This document shows positions 22,000 to 33,798 of a stretch of 64,000 nt of DNA, piece by piece. The notes beneath the pieces are model-generated. The model did not search any database and had not been told where the DNA came from. It saw only the letters and a program-made list of their open reading frames with translations. The translations under genes and the position numbers were made by a program. Source of the stretch: Lojkania enalia (lineage: Eukaryota; Ascomycota; Dothideomycetes; Pleosporales); NCBI GenBank assembly GCA_010094045.1, contig ML986661.1:138697-202696 (forward strand), read 5' to 3'. Each line of letters begins with the position of its first letter. Positions within the stretch are counted from its first letter, which is position 1.

Positions 22000-22950
22000 T
22001 TTGCTTTGCTCTAGATTTCCTGGTTGGAATTTGATTTATAGATGTGTGGATGTGATTGGCGTTGATGAAGTAGCTCGGAAGAATTAGTTAGCACTGAAGC
22101 TGTCTGTGGATGCTTGATAGTGAGCTTACATCCTACACGTGAGCAGTGCTTTCCAAAAACGCAAAAGATACAAGCTTTAATTGTTCAAGTATATTGGCTA
22201 TCTAGATAAGCGGAGAGGTTGTGGAGAAGCGGGCTATCTTTATATATGTAGACCGTTCGTGAATCAAGGGGGCTGTGTAACGCCCTATGATTCGTCGACG
22301 CGCGGTGATCACGAATGCCTCAGGTCGAGGAAATTCATTGGACGGTCGGCATACTTCGGTTCCCGAAGTAGCCGGGTGTCTGGATGGGCGTGGTTCGCGT
22401 AGTTGAAATTCTTGATAATGAAAATGTGAACTTTGGTGATATTTGATGCTGCCGGACTACATGCTACAATGCTCAGAAGTGGTGAGAATACATGTGTAGA
22501 TAGAAATCATGGATGGTATCACGTACAAAGCAAAATGCAATCGAAATTCGAAGAGACGAAGGGAAATGAGGAATTGCGGTCGCAAAGCCATAGAGATGAA
22601 GAAAAGAAATGCCATGCCTAATCCAGGTATCAAAGCGAAGTGCCGCGGATGCGGATGGTGATGCATGGCTGTACCACCCTCAAGACGTGTTCCCCGCATT
22701 AAAGTCCGCCTTGAGAAAGCCTAGCGGAACACGAATCACGAGGCATCATTCTTAATTCTCAAGACAGCTAGGTCTCCCGATATGCTTTGGATTGTAAGTT
22801 CATGTCAGTCTAAATAGAAGCGGATGTACCTACCTCGGCTTCATGGAAGAGATCCGCAAGCTTTTTGGTTTGCAAAGGTAGCAACGTTTGCGCCCGAAGG
22901 GCGTAGTGGATTTGGTGCATGATGCGGCTTGAGCCAGCAGCAATAAATAC

Positions 22951-25005
22951 TTAAAGAGTGCCCATTAGGAACTTCCACGGAAACTCATGATTCGAAATAT
23001 CAAATGCTGGGTTCACTTTCCATGGCGCAGGCAACTCCGCGCCATTTGTCACACCGTTGGCTTTCAATTGCGGCAAATCTTGAAGTAAGGATACCGTTTG
23101 CCTCGAGCTTGTTGTAATCTCAAATGTCGATCCATTGGGACTCCCTTTATTTAGGCCGTTCCTCAATGCTATCTTCATGATGGCGGTGATTCGGCGGAAT
23201 CTCTCGAATAAATCCTCATGCTTGTGCTCGTGGTTTTCGAGTGGCCGGGGTGTTTGCGCAGCAAGCTTGTCTCGAAAGTATTCGAATGTTTTAGCGAGTT
23301 GTACGTCCGAAGGATCCCATCCCGGCATGGATGAAGAGTGCAAGACCATTTTGCCGAGTGTTGTAAGCGCCGATACAAGACTAAGCCAGTCGACAATAGA
23401 TAAGTACTCATACTGCCTGGAAGCCAGCTGCAGGCTGTTGTCCAGGAACTGCTCGATCGATTGCAATCCTGCAAAGCGAAGGGACAACTGAAAGCCAGAA
23501 GCCCAGGGACTAGAATCTCGGTCAGGAAATTCTAGCTGCATCGTGATCTTGTACAAATAGATCCGAGCTGCTAATTGCAGCCATTGCAAGGTTTCTAGGA
23601 CGTATAATTAGTAGGCGTTTATTGATTAGACCAAGACAACATACTGAATTCAGTCGCCAGCTGTTTCGAAGAAATTCTCATGTTATCCCACTTGTCGCTG
23701 AGACGTTTTACCTGAGACCTAGCGACTAGCGCCTGCTCATGTTGATTATGAAATGTTTCTTCGATGTCCTCTAGGAATTGGCAAGTTTCAATTAGTGCGG
23801 GAAGAACGGAGTCAGACTTGTGCTCCCAAGCAGAAGCAAGCTCTGATGCATAAGTCCGATGACTACCTGTGAATGATACGCTTCGGGCCCTACCCGGTTC
23901 TACAATGCCAAGGTTGGAAGAGAGGTAATAGCAACCCAGATGTGCCCTTTTGGCCTCCCTGTCCAGTGGTTCCTCCCTCCGAAATATACTGGAGGATGGT
24001 AGATTATCCAGCTTGAGGTCTCCGGCTATACCGATGCATATCTGTAGCAGCATATAGATAGACACCGCCTGTGGATCCATATAGTGATGCTGCCAGGCTA
24101 TAAACACCAACAATCCCTGCAAAAGATCCAGACTCTTGTCACCGCTCATAATCTTGGCCGTTACAGCTTTCCGAAACTCTCGGCTGAGGGTAAGTTGTAG
24201 TAGCGCTGAGTCGTAGGAAGCCACGGTCAAAATTGCAAACATCAGCATAGGCCGTTGCTGTAGTAGGTCCCGGCAAAATGTTTCCTTTGGAACAATCACG
24301 AATGGAAAGAAGTCGGCCATGGTGCGGTAACTTTCTAAAAGCGATTGCATGTGAATCACACTGATGGAGCGCAAGACCGGATCTAGGCGGCCGAGACCGG
24401 AGATGGTTTCGTTGATGTATTCCCAGAACGACACCGCAGACTCCGGGGTAGATCCCGGATTTGGGAGAACAGGAGTCCTGGAAACCGGGGCCGGCGTTGC
24501 TGGTGGTGGTGGTATTGGGGTTGGGGTTGGGGTTGAAGCATTGTGGGCTGCCTCGGTCAGCTGAGATGGAAGCGTGGAGACTGGCGGGAGTGTAGGCTGG
24601 GGGACGGAGTTGGGCATGGAGGATGCTGTAACAATGGCAGAGAGCTTGTCCAACTTCTTCTCCATTTCTGCCACGCGATTTGGTGTCTGCACCACGGGCC
24701 TGGGCTTTGCTGGCCGTCGTCGCGCGACATGTTCAATACACTCGACGCGGGCCTTCTGGCATCTGAGGCGGGCACGTGTCAGGCCGGAACTGGGCATGGA
24801 TACAGATGTAGCCGCGGACAATGGACAGTACATACCTTTGACAGATACCAGCCGTCTCAGAGGGCACGCATCTCACCTTGTGCTTCCGGCAGCGTTCACA
24901 AGCAAAGGCGTTCCCTATCCTGCCCTCTCGTGCTTCCATGGCGACAGTGGAGCGAGAGGGCGTAGACGGTTCGTCCGATGCGGGTTGGTGGGGAAGTCCG
25001 ATCAT
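22951..25005 (-). CDS. Zn2Cys6 transcription factor with proline-rich linker
   Basis: 643 aa, three exons: 25005-24836, 24762-23645 and 23594-22951. The 73-bp intron lies inside the zinc cluster; splicing restores C36-x2-C-x6-C-x8-C-x2-C-x6-C65 (CERCRKHKVRC ... CQRCQKARVEC). A short coiled segment follows (AEMEKKLDKLSAIV), then a Pro/Thr-rich linker, then a helical fungal regulator region. The 50-bp second intron has a CTACTAAT branch. It is a predicted nuclear DNA-binding regulator with unknown targets. After the TAA the same frame stays open for about 40 coding-like codons, so the true C-terminus may be longer or the stop recent. The start at 25005 is the best ATG; 24939 is an alternative. 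Confidence 0.82.
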
Positions 25006-25299
25006 GCCAAGCCAAAGGCAATTTCGTGAATGAATGGCAGCGCGAACGCGCGACAAACGCACCAGAGACGAAAGGCACACGGCTGACGCCCACTTTCACG
25101 GTCCGAACAGATGTGGGTTTAGAAGCATGGCGAAGACGAGGGCGGACGGCGACGTCGATGTCGGGAATAGATTGATGGGAAGCCTCGGCGGAATAACGCT
25201 CCGAGGCGTTTTACGGGAAGCTCGGCTGCTCACATCCGTAGCCCGGATTCCTAGTCCACCTGGGGAACGCAGAGCCAGCTGAGGCCTCCAGTTCATTAT

Positions 25300-25817
25300 T
25301 CACTCCTGGATATCAACACTCTGCTCGCTCTGATCTGTTGTGTAGACCTCCCCGTCCTTCAGATGGATTGAAGCAGGACGGTGCTTTACCTCTTTTCCAT
25401 CGACCAACCAGCAGGACAGCGCGAGAACTGCAATGGCCCCCACGAAAACATGTCGCACGACTCCTATCCCATCTCCGATCGGACTTTTCGCACAGGATAG
25501 ACCTTTTCGTTGCCGACATCTGTCATGCATAAGAAGTTACGGACAGGAGATTCATGGCTAGGAACGATATATGCCTCGACCCTGCGACGACCGTCCGCCT
25601 CCCGCCAGCCGCTCGTCTCGACGCGGATGTTAATGGTGGAATCTGTTCTCTTCAACCTGGGCAAATATGAAGGGAGAATACCGAGCTCCAATTGTCCAGA
25701 GCGACGTTTTGTATGCCTCGTGCCGTCGAGGCTGAAGCTGTCGAAGAAGGGAACAGCTAAAGCTTTGCTAGTGGAGCCGAAGGTTGGGGAGGCTTGGATT
25801 CGGGAGCGAGACCCCAT
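25300..25817 (-). CDS. Hypothetical single-TM protein
   Basis: Proposed two-exon gene, 149 aa: 25817-25541 and 25472-25300, with a 68-bp intron (donor GTAACT, acceptor GGAG). The join is by frame logic only. The first exon is basic and polar and carries FFDSFSLDGT and RVETSGWREADGRRRVEAY. The second has one hydrophobic helix (HVFVGAIAVLALSCWLV) followed by an acidic tail. No family was recognised. An overlapping + strand frame (25510-26001) lacks any recognisable feature. If the intron is wrong, this is two chance frames or a frameshifted gene. Confidence 0.35.
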
Positions 25818-26096
25818 TGCGCTGTCTGTAGCAGAGTTACAATTGGAGTCCAGACATCAGAACCAAGGTGGAGACAGGCTGTTGTTATGCAGTGTAAGCA
25901 CGCGCAGCTGGCATGTTCGATGCAATGTGCCTGGGCGATCGGCCAATGAGATGGACGAGGGCTTGGCACCATGTTGGGAAGACCCTGCATCTCTGACGTG
26001 AACCAGCCTGTCGGTGGATCTCTCGGCAATCGACCCCACAGCTGCCCACACCGCGGGTACATAGGAACCAAAAGAAAAAAAAAACTTCCGAGGCAT

Positions 26097-26124
26097 TAGG
26101 TGGTAGGTGGTAGGTGGTAGGTGG
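26097..26124. repeat. Short tandem repeat, TAGGTGG x4
   Basis: Four copies of a 7-bp unit, followed by a degenerate GTGGTTG run. Simple microsatellite. The surrounding 26125-27390 shows no gene I can support. Confidence 0.8.
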
Positions 26125-27389
26125 TTGATGTGGTTGGTTTCGGGTAGCGCAGCCACCGGCCTATCCCTCCCGTGTTGACTACCTAGGCGTGTGATCGGCT
26201 AAATCACTCCATTGGGTTCAGCACGAGGCATCTCACTCCCGATCTGCTAACCTACGAGCCGTGGAATGATGATCCCTGAGAAATAAGGTGGAGCATAGCT
26301 GTTCCATATCTTCAGCATACTTCCTTTCACTTCCGTTTGTAGTGTCTCTAATTCTCCGTTCCACCGTAGAACCCTGGACCCCCAATCAGTAGACAACAGA
26401 TAATAATTGTTTCCCACCGACTATCGCAACATCAATCAGCCAAGACACTTCGCCGCGCGAGGCTTTGTTAGACGGCCGCTTGTTTTCGACTTCGAAACTG
26501 AAAGAAATGATGACGATATCTGGCGAAGGTTCCTAGTTCGACTTTTAGACGATACACAGCTCATATTTGGTTGCGAGTGACTTTTTGTCCTCATCCTAAG
26601 CTTCGTCAGGCTTTCCGGGGTGATTCTTCTTCCTAGCGTGCATCTTATGCTGCCGATGAGCACGGGCGATCAACGATTTTGTGGATTACCCCTTTGGCTC
26701 ACGCTTGCAAGCACTAGCCTTGCTCTTCTTTCTTCAATTCCACCCGCAAGGATTCTCTCGGCACTCGGTACCAACTAAGCTTTGGCTTCATTTGCCCTGA
26801 CTTTCGATGGGATTGGACATTTTTCGCGAGATGTCAGTTTGGTGGCTGGCTTAACTGGATGATGTCGCAAACGCCACGCTTCGAACTCGGGCGGACGTAA
26901 GATGTGCCGAAATTAGGATCAATTCGACGCCTGGCAAATGATATTTTACTCCTTATTCCGTAAGCATGAGGTATGAGAGTTATCGTTTGCGACTACGTAA
27001 ATAGCGATAGTGAGACGCTCGGGACTTTCTCTCAATACTTCTTCGGAGAGGCAGATTCCTTCGGCCTCGCTTGACAAGCAACCTTTTGACGCCTATCAAC
27101 GACAGTCCAGAATCAGCCTTGTTCATATGTAAGCATCCCGTTTTTGCACTTTAGCTCAGAACGCCACAATCTAGCGAAGTGCAGTGCCTTCTTCTCAGCC
27201 TTCATAATGTACCGTTTCCCTAGTTCCTTCCCTCTCAGCTCTCCAGACCGATTTCTCGCAAATTCCGATCAAGTCGAAGTGCCGTTCATTCCTTCGACAA
27301 GCACTCGGCTCTGCATAGTCATTATGAAGTTTTTCGCTATTTCTTCTGGTCGAACTTTCACTGATCTACTTATACTCAACCTTTGCTAG

Positions 27390-28170
27390 ATCCTTACAGT
27401 ATGTCTCAATTGCAGACCAAACGGAGTATCAAGAACAAAGATCCTACATCCAAGGATGCCTCTCGGGAGGACCCCGGGAAGGAGACCTGCCACGGCGACT
27501 TGGATGCAGAAGCCCAATTATAATTACGTGTGTCTGTCGTGCTGACGTCGCGCCTTGCGCTTTAAGTATTCCATCATATTGCGTATAGAGTGAATGCACG
27601 GATATCACAGAGCCAACTATAGATGCCAGTCTTGCTATCAGCGTGTATGACGGGTATTGCGCTGAGGCTACCGGGACCCCATCTCTAAACGTTGCGAGAC
27701 TAACGTTAGAACCAGGCGACTCAGATATTACAGTGGTTACGTTGGTGATGACAACAGCGGCTAGTGTTGGACACACAAGTGTGCAAGGGTTTCTCATCCA
27801 CGGCGCTCTTAGTTGCTCGCCGGGTACTTGTGGTATGCTGAGGCTAAACCGATGAGTATGCTAGCGTCAAATTCTTAGAACGGGAATAATAGCTGACGGC
27901 TTTCGGAATGCTAGCCTATATTATCACTTCGATTATCACGGACAGGATATCAAGACGACGAAGTCCGCCGACGGCCCTTACCTTATATTCCACCATCACA
28001 CCGCAATCATCTGATAATCTAACTCCAGGAGACAGGCTCAGTAGATCGGACAAGATTGCTCTCGAGGGTGGGGATTGGAGTGGGACTTCAGCTACAATTG
28101 GTACGCTAGCATCATGTTGCATACATTTATTCCGTCCCCGAGTAGCTCCTTAATTTACTGGACAATGCCG
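27390..28170 (+). pseudogene. Decayed cysteine-rich single-TM surface protein gene
   Basis: The + strand frame from 27400 reads a cysteine-rich ectodomain (SYIQGCLSGG, LGCRSPIIITCVCRADVAPC, then SYCV, a TAG stop, and SECTDITEP) ending DGYCAEATG. This resembles the CFEM-like N-terminal domain of fungal integral-membrane proteins. Further on, LTPGDRLSRSDKIAL is followed by a Gly/Val-rich stretch that is the expected TM helix but is split by small indels (about 28060-28110). The TAG near 27585 and these frame breaks indicate a pseudogene. A possible decayed signal exon lies at 27324. Composition is not RIP-like. Confidence 0.55.
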
Positions 28171-28360
28171 GAAATTAACACTTTGCTACGAAACATGATT
28201 ATCCTATTAAATATGTCTCCCAATCGCTTTTTGAATCGTACCAGATCTACATTTTTAAGGCTTATTGCTATAATCATAGATTCGCATTATCATAATTCTG
28301 AGAAATTGTTTGAGATGCGGTTATGTGGTTAGAAACTAGGGGTAATTTTTGCTAACAAAC

Positions 28361-29763
28361 TTAGATCCATAGTTGCCCGACGCGACCCTTCTTCGCCATA
28401 CCTGAGTTCGGGAAATACATCCGCAAACTAGCACTCAACTTTCTGCTCACTAATCCCTGCCTCTCATTTATCCAAGTACTGACCTGCAGCGTCTCAACGT
28501 TAGGACAAGTGCAATCCGCGTGAGGACTCTCTTCCACAACCATGCAGTCCATAGTTCCCACCCTGACGTCAACGAGGTTGGGAAGCATGCTGCAGAACGC
28601 CGCCGGATGATGCATGGCCGTATGTTCGTGGAACGTCTCCCCGAAGAACAGCGACAAGGACCAGAAGTCCTAGTGCTCGAGCCATAATTTTTCTAGCGCC
28701 AGAATCCCGTCGGCCATGGCTTTATACAGCCCGAGATCTAGCACATCCATGAAGTTGGATGCTACTCTAAGGTGCAGGATTCTCCGCCACGATAGCCGCA
28801 AGCATAGTTTCACAGCTGCGTGGAGGTCTAGTGGTCCTATATTTGGAGTAGGACGGTTGGAGTATTCAGAGCAGTGGCCGACCTACGAGCCACCGGCCAA
28901 TGCTAGCTCAGACAAGCTATTTAGTTGGTAGTTTTCCTTAGCCGCAGATAGAACCTCTAGGAACATCTCCCCGTTGGCATGGAGGGGGAGCTTGACATTT
29001 AGCAAACTCAGTTCTGGCTTGTCTAGTGCTTCGGAGGTCGTTGGGCTTCGTCTTCCGCAGTTAACGGCGTCGCGTCCATCATCTTGGGCCAGCTCCTCAT
29101 TGCTGCAAGTTTAGTTGTTGTGACCTTGGCTCATACATGCCTGCCCGCACCTGCACATTCGAAAGTAGCTAAGTTCAGCTAGAGCGTCTTGAGCTCCGGC
29201 AACGAGTTCCCTGTCGAATCCTGCAGGCCAGACGTATACCACTCGTAAGTCAGACCTAAGGGTGAGATGTTTCAGTGTCGAATTTTGCAGGACATATGCC
29301 GGGAGGGGGGATTGCTTATACTGTGAGTTATGAAAGTTCCCTGGATTGCCTCGCGGGTCGACGCGGAGGTGTCTGAGCGGCGACTTCTCAATCATCTTGG
29401 CGGAAATAAGCTCTAGCAATTCGTCTCGGGCGAAGAGATAGTCTAACTTGGACGTATCCTGAGATCTATTCAGCATCCTGTATACAATAGGAGAATCTTT
29501 CTACCGGTCGCAGGTATGCTTTATATACACCTTCATCAGATTCGAGCTGCTTATCCCAACGAGCGGGAGCAAGAATTCCTCGGACGCGTTACCCATGCGA
29601 AGACTGCGAAGGTTGGGAGGGAATGTGGTATTCAGTCTGATCCCCACGATTTCTTGCCGAATTTCCCTCCATGACCTTCAGATGTTGAACCCTCGGTTCT
29701 TTCTCCCCCGCCGGAATTGCGGGAGAGCCGAAGAGGCGTTCCTAAGTTTAGATCTCAAAGGAA

Positions 29764-29797
<34 letters not shown>

Positions 29798-30030
29798 ACT
29801 TTGGCTCCGTAGAAATTGAGACGTTGAATGTCTTTTCATATTAAGTGGACGTCCTCGGTGGTCGGCCAGCAGAGCAGATATGTAGAGACACCGTCAATTG
29901 TTGTCCAGAGTTCGGCGGTCGCTAGATCGAACAAGATTTTGAAGGTTCAAGCAAGATGAGCAAGATTCAAGGGTTCCAAGTGTTTAAGGGTTAGGTGTCG
30001 AATATCCTCGATCAGTCAAGCCGGATAATT
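28361..30030 (-). pseudogene. F-box/LRR-like gene remnant
   Basis: The minus strand carries scattered coding-like pieces. An F-box-like start (LKHLEPLNLAHLA ... ELWTTIDG) lies near 29990-29890. A middle block at 29476-29111 has leucine-rich spacing (KSPLRHLRVDP, STLKHLTLRSDLRV), and an end block lies at 28657-28361. In-frame stops, frame changes and a 30-bp T run (29767-29796) separate them. Assignment rests on pattern, not strong identity. Unlike the second F-box gene at 53-54 kb, the stops are of mixed types. A 135-bp repeat shared with that locus lies upstream. Confidence 0.45.
29767..29796. repeat. T30 homopolymer
   Basis: Thirty consecutive T on the + strand inside the F-box-like remnant. 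On the minus strand it is poly(A). It could be a slippage tract or the scar of a retro-insertion tail. Confidence 0.9.
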
Positions 30031-30353
30031 TGCGCTGAATTCTGTGTTAATTCCTTTTCCTAAAATACAGAAGAGCTATTATATATGCAGAGAGTAGAGT
30101 TATTTTATTTATCGTATCCAAATCCTCCAATATCACTTTCCTGGTGTTGCTGCCCTCAATTGCTACATGGGGGTTAGCGATCGTGTTAAGAGTAATGGTC
30201 ATTAGCATCGGAGAGACATTCAATTTCCACTTCGCATAGGAAGGCTAGATGAAAATATATATCTGTAAACAGCGTCATCTTTTTGAATGTGGGTTCGTGA
30301 GCTAGCAGAACATGATGCGAGCTAATAATATGAAATATTGTCGCGTATTGAGT

Positions 30354-30488
30354 AGCATCAATTGCTGAGGCAATTATTGATGTATTAAAGGAGTGTAAGT
30401 GGCCTGCCTGGCAAGAGACCGGCAGTGGCGAGACTATATAGGTCTGATAAAACAGGCTAGCTATAATAGGAGAGCATAAACACGTGAC
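30354..30488. repeat. Dispersed repeat, copy 1 (pairs with 54718-54850)
   Basis: 135 bp beginning AGCATCAATTGCTGAGGCAA and ending CACGTGAC. It is highly similar to 54718-54850 in the same orientation. Each copy lies upstream of an F-box/LRR pseudogene on the minus strand. It may be a MITE or solo terminal repeat, or a shared promoter module. Confidence 0.75.
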
Positions 30489-33324
30489 AAGTATTGCACT
30501 CATGACTACTTGTTCTGTTCCGCTGATGGGGCCGGATCGTGTTCGCTTGACGGTGCGGTAGATGACGTAAACGTTATCAACGTTCGTTTTTGTAAAAGAA
30601 AGATTTCTGTCCGAGACGGGCTTTCCTACGATTAGGTCTATAATCTAGCGCCGTCTAAGCCGAACAACGAAGATAGTGTAACCCGGTCGTATATCGGTAG
30701 CCTTACGCGAACTTAAGACACTCAGTATCCTATTCAACTACTGAATCGACCCATTCATGGCGACGCCGAGATTCCTTAAATCTTGATGCGATTCAAATGG
30801 GCTATATGCTTTTGCTTTATTTAGGCATGAACATGCCATACATCGACCATTCGCCTTACTCGCACAATCTTCCTCAAGTGAAGCCTTTTTCTGGAAGTCG
30901 TTGGGATTCCAGTCCTAGGCGCAGAAGTGAAGGATCGCACCGGAACTGAAGGACTACTGAAAGGACCATTTTATGGAATGAACGTTGTCTGAGGAAGCGT
31001 GCGTAGGTCATTGGAGTCGGGCGCTATCACGAAAAATGCACGGAGAATCTTGCTCTAACATTTTTTCGAGAAGATATACTAGCCGGCAAGTATCATGCCG
31101 GTAGGCGCAGGTGCTGCCAGGGCATTTATTCATGTCCAGCTAAAGACGACGTGATCGTCGTATTTCGAATGAAAGTTAAAAAAATTCTGTTTCAGTTCCA
31201 ATATCTTAGTTAATCGTTTTCTGCGAGCTTTAATTCTACAAACACTTGTTACGGAAATGAGCGGATTTATCATAAGTTTTCAAGAAGAAATTCAAAGCGC
31301 ATTCATCCTAGGCATGACAGTGCCAAAGGACAGTAAGCTTATGAGTCAATAAATCGAAATCTAGTGGTACTCTACGAAGGCTAGCCTCCTTAATAGTCAA
31401 GTACATTCCTAGCATAGGGTCGGATACCCCGCGGCGCACTTTGAGAACCTCGCGTTTGACTCAGTCCACTTGGTGGTCGCAAAGCCTATGATGGAACAGT
31501 TTTTAGGGCTAGTGGATACATCGCATGCGACGACAATATCGGCAGAGCCAAGAATACAAGAAGACCTAAGGGCAAATTTAGTCAAGGAGTTTTATCATAT
31601 GAGTGAGTCCGCCCATACCATGCTCATTCTCTCAAACTGAGAATCCAGTCGAGAATAAAGTGAGACCCACAAGGACGTCAAGAAAGCTAAGAGGAATCAC
31701 AAAGTTTTCGGAGAAGAGTTTCCACGCAGGACTTGTAAATGTGAACCACTCCTTATTCTAGCCCAAGGTCGACTCCTTTGGCAGAGACACTGGCGCATAT
31801 GAGAACTAAGAATAATATGAAATAATTGTGATTGTAAGGAATTCTGAGATCTAGATGGCGTTATGAATCGATATCCGTGCTTCACATCTTTTTTTTAATG
31901 AGTCGTTGAAATAGAACAATGATAAATTATAGAGCATACATGACGCGAGCATCTCTCCGTAGTCGGATCTTTAGGGATGGTCTCTTGAACTACGTTGTCA
32001 TTCCTGAGTAGGATTACAACTGCGCTGGCTGACGGCCAAACGGGTGCCTTAATTTCGTACCTTTTATCTTAATAACCTCATGGCCACCCTTACGCAAGAA
32101 GTATGATGGATCGAGCGAACACTCATATAAGGCAAACAGCGATGGGTTAGAACATGCTGAATTCGGAAAGAAGATACAGGTAAATCAGCTGGAGGGAAAG
32201 AGAAGGATTTCATAGCTTTATACAAGGACGTTAGCGGGCGGTCCTATATTACTTATGGCCCTGCATCCCGGTGAACAGCGGAGATTATTCACTTATAAAG
32301 GTTATAGCAAGTTTGAGGCTTGTACTCACTACATCTTAGGCTAGATATTTTAGTAAAATTTTTTCTGCTGGTAGAAGATGCTTACTCCTCCTTAGCTTTC
32401 CTAAATGAAATCTATTTTCATGAAGTACCTGGGACTTTGGTGTATTCTCACCTTCTCTATATATGATGATGTTCCTAATACTCATCTAAAGCAATTACCC
32501 GGAACGTCCGAACACAGGCTGTGCAACGAAGCTATATGCGTTTTGTCACTGCGTCTCTTTTGCGGCTTCACGATCTGTCATATGTAATTATGGCTTGTTT
32601 CACCACGTTAGCTTGATTTGTCGATCGCTTCTTTTAACAGGGCGAGCCATGCTACTGTGTTGCTTCTTCTACTATTGCTGCCACTTCATCTTCACTAGTG
32701 TTTGACTCACTGCTCGTAACTTAGTCCAGCATTTTAGCCATTAGATTAAAAATACATAGACATCTCTAGAGCTTGAAAAGCGTATCGAGAGCATTCAATC
32801 TTTACATAATAGAAAGGAAGAATTGTGCCTAGAACAGTAACCATTAAAGAATCGAATGAATTGCGGTTTGGGGCACGGTGAGGAATCGTTTAAAATTTCG
32901 CAGTACAGATTTAGAGTGACAGAATCGCATATGTTATTTCGTTTGAGATCAAAGAGGGTTTGTATTCAGTCGAGGCCTTTCCTCACCCATTTGTCTGGAT
33001 GTTACCATTCAATAACGTTGTCTACTCTGGAAACTGTTAGGGAGGGTTGGATATAATCTCGGAAGAGCCGCACGCCGGTATATACAGGCATTTTTGATAG
33101 TACTTGGGCATGTTTCAGCGTTGTTACGGTCTTTGTCAATGTTCATCCTTCTGTTCACGTAGAGCATTGAAAAAGATACTATCGAACCTAATAGCTTGTA
33201 TTTCTCAGTCTCAGTTATAGTTTGGCAGGCAACTGTTTCTGAGAACCTCGTAGTACGGAGCACGTCTACATTTTCAAAGTTGACAAACCTCCCCACAAAG
33301 CCTTTCTTCGCACATATTTCGCCT
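30489..33324. other. Gene-poor stretch with one unassigned open frame
   Basis: 2.8 kb with no convincing gene. One open run at 31413-31640 (+) looks coding-like (listed separately). A 46-codon ATG frame starts at 30827 with no recognisable feature. The rest appears non-coding. Confidence 0.4.
31413..31640 (+). pseudogene. Unassigned coding-like fragment
   Basis: 75 open codons from just after a TAG to a TGA, including AFDSVHLVVAKPMMEQFLG and EDLRANLVKEFYHMSESA. Codon and residue make-up look like a real helical protein, but the frame begins without an ATG, and I do not recognise a family. It is probably an exon or relic of a lost gene. Confidence 0.3.
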
Positions 33325-33798
33325 TCATATCTCCTGACTCGCCGCCAAATTCTTCTTAGCCTCCTCCATTAAACTAATTAACTTCATCGTCGCTTTGCTA
33401 TCCAGAAACTCTAATATCCTCTCAATCTTGCCTTCCCCATTGACTCCCAATACAAAACAGTACTCCCCCACATACTCCCACTCTTCTGGGCCTTTTTCGC
33501 CCCTGGCCTCCGCCTTAAACTCCGGGACGCCCGTTGCCCAGATGACGATTTGGCTAGGTGCAGAAACAAAAATTTCCTTTGGAGTGACGGGGAAATGGGC
33601 GAGGATAGATTGCATACGGGTTAGATGGATGGCGAAGGTTTGATTGTCTTTCGGTGGGGGGAGGTGGGGTGCTAGGGAGGAGGGGGCGAAGTTGTGGATG
33701 CAGTTCGGGGCGCGGAGAGCGATGTGGTCTTCTGCTGATAGATTCGTGAATGCGTCTAGGAATGCTGTCGCCAGGCTGAGGAGGAATTCGGTGGCCAT
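33325..33798 (-). CDS. SnoaL/NTF2-like domain protein
   Basis: Single exon, 157 aa. The ATG at 33798 was chosen; the upstream in-frame TTG was ignored. The sequence fits the small alpha+beta-barrel NTF2-like fold: an N-terminal helix (FLLSLATAFLDAFTNLS), then strands with VIWATGVPEF and EYVGEYCFVLGVNGEGKIERILEFLDS, the typical final strands before a C-terminal helix. Members include ester cyclases, dehydratases and ligand-binding proteins; the activity here is unknown. No signal peptide, so probably cytosolic. A stand-alone gene. 33799-34701 upstream has nothing else I can support. Confidence 0.7.
   Translation of the reverse strand: MATEFLLSLATAFLDAFTNLSAEDHIALRAPNCIHNFAPSSLAPHLPPPKDNQTFAIHLTRMQSILAHFPVTPKEIFVSAPSQIVIWATGVPEFKAEARGEKGPEEWEYVGEYCFVLGVNGEGKIERILEFLDSKATMKLISLMEEAKKNLAASQEI

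Noticed and set aside
25510..26001. 163-codon + strand frame opposite the hypothetical gene
   Set aside because: No recognisable feature; composition looks like the antisense of coding DNA.
26436..26663. Short minus-strand frame
   Set aside because: No supporting feature; the surrounding 26.1-27.3 kb looks non-coding on both strands.
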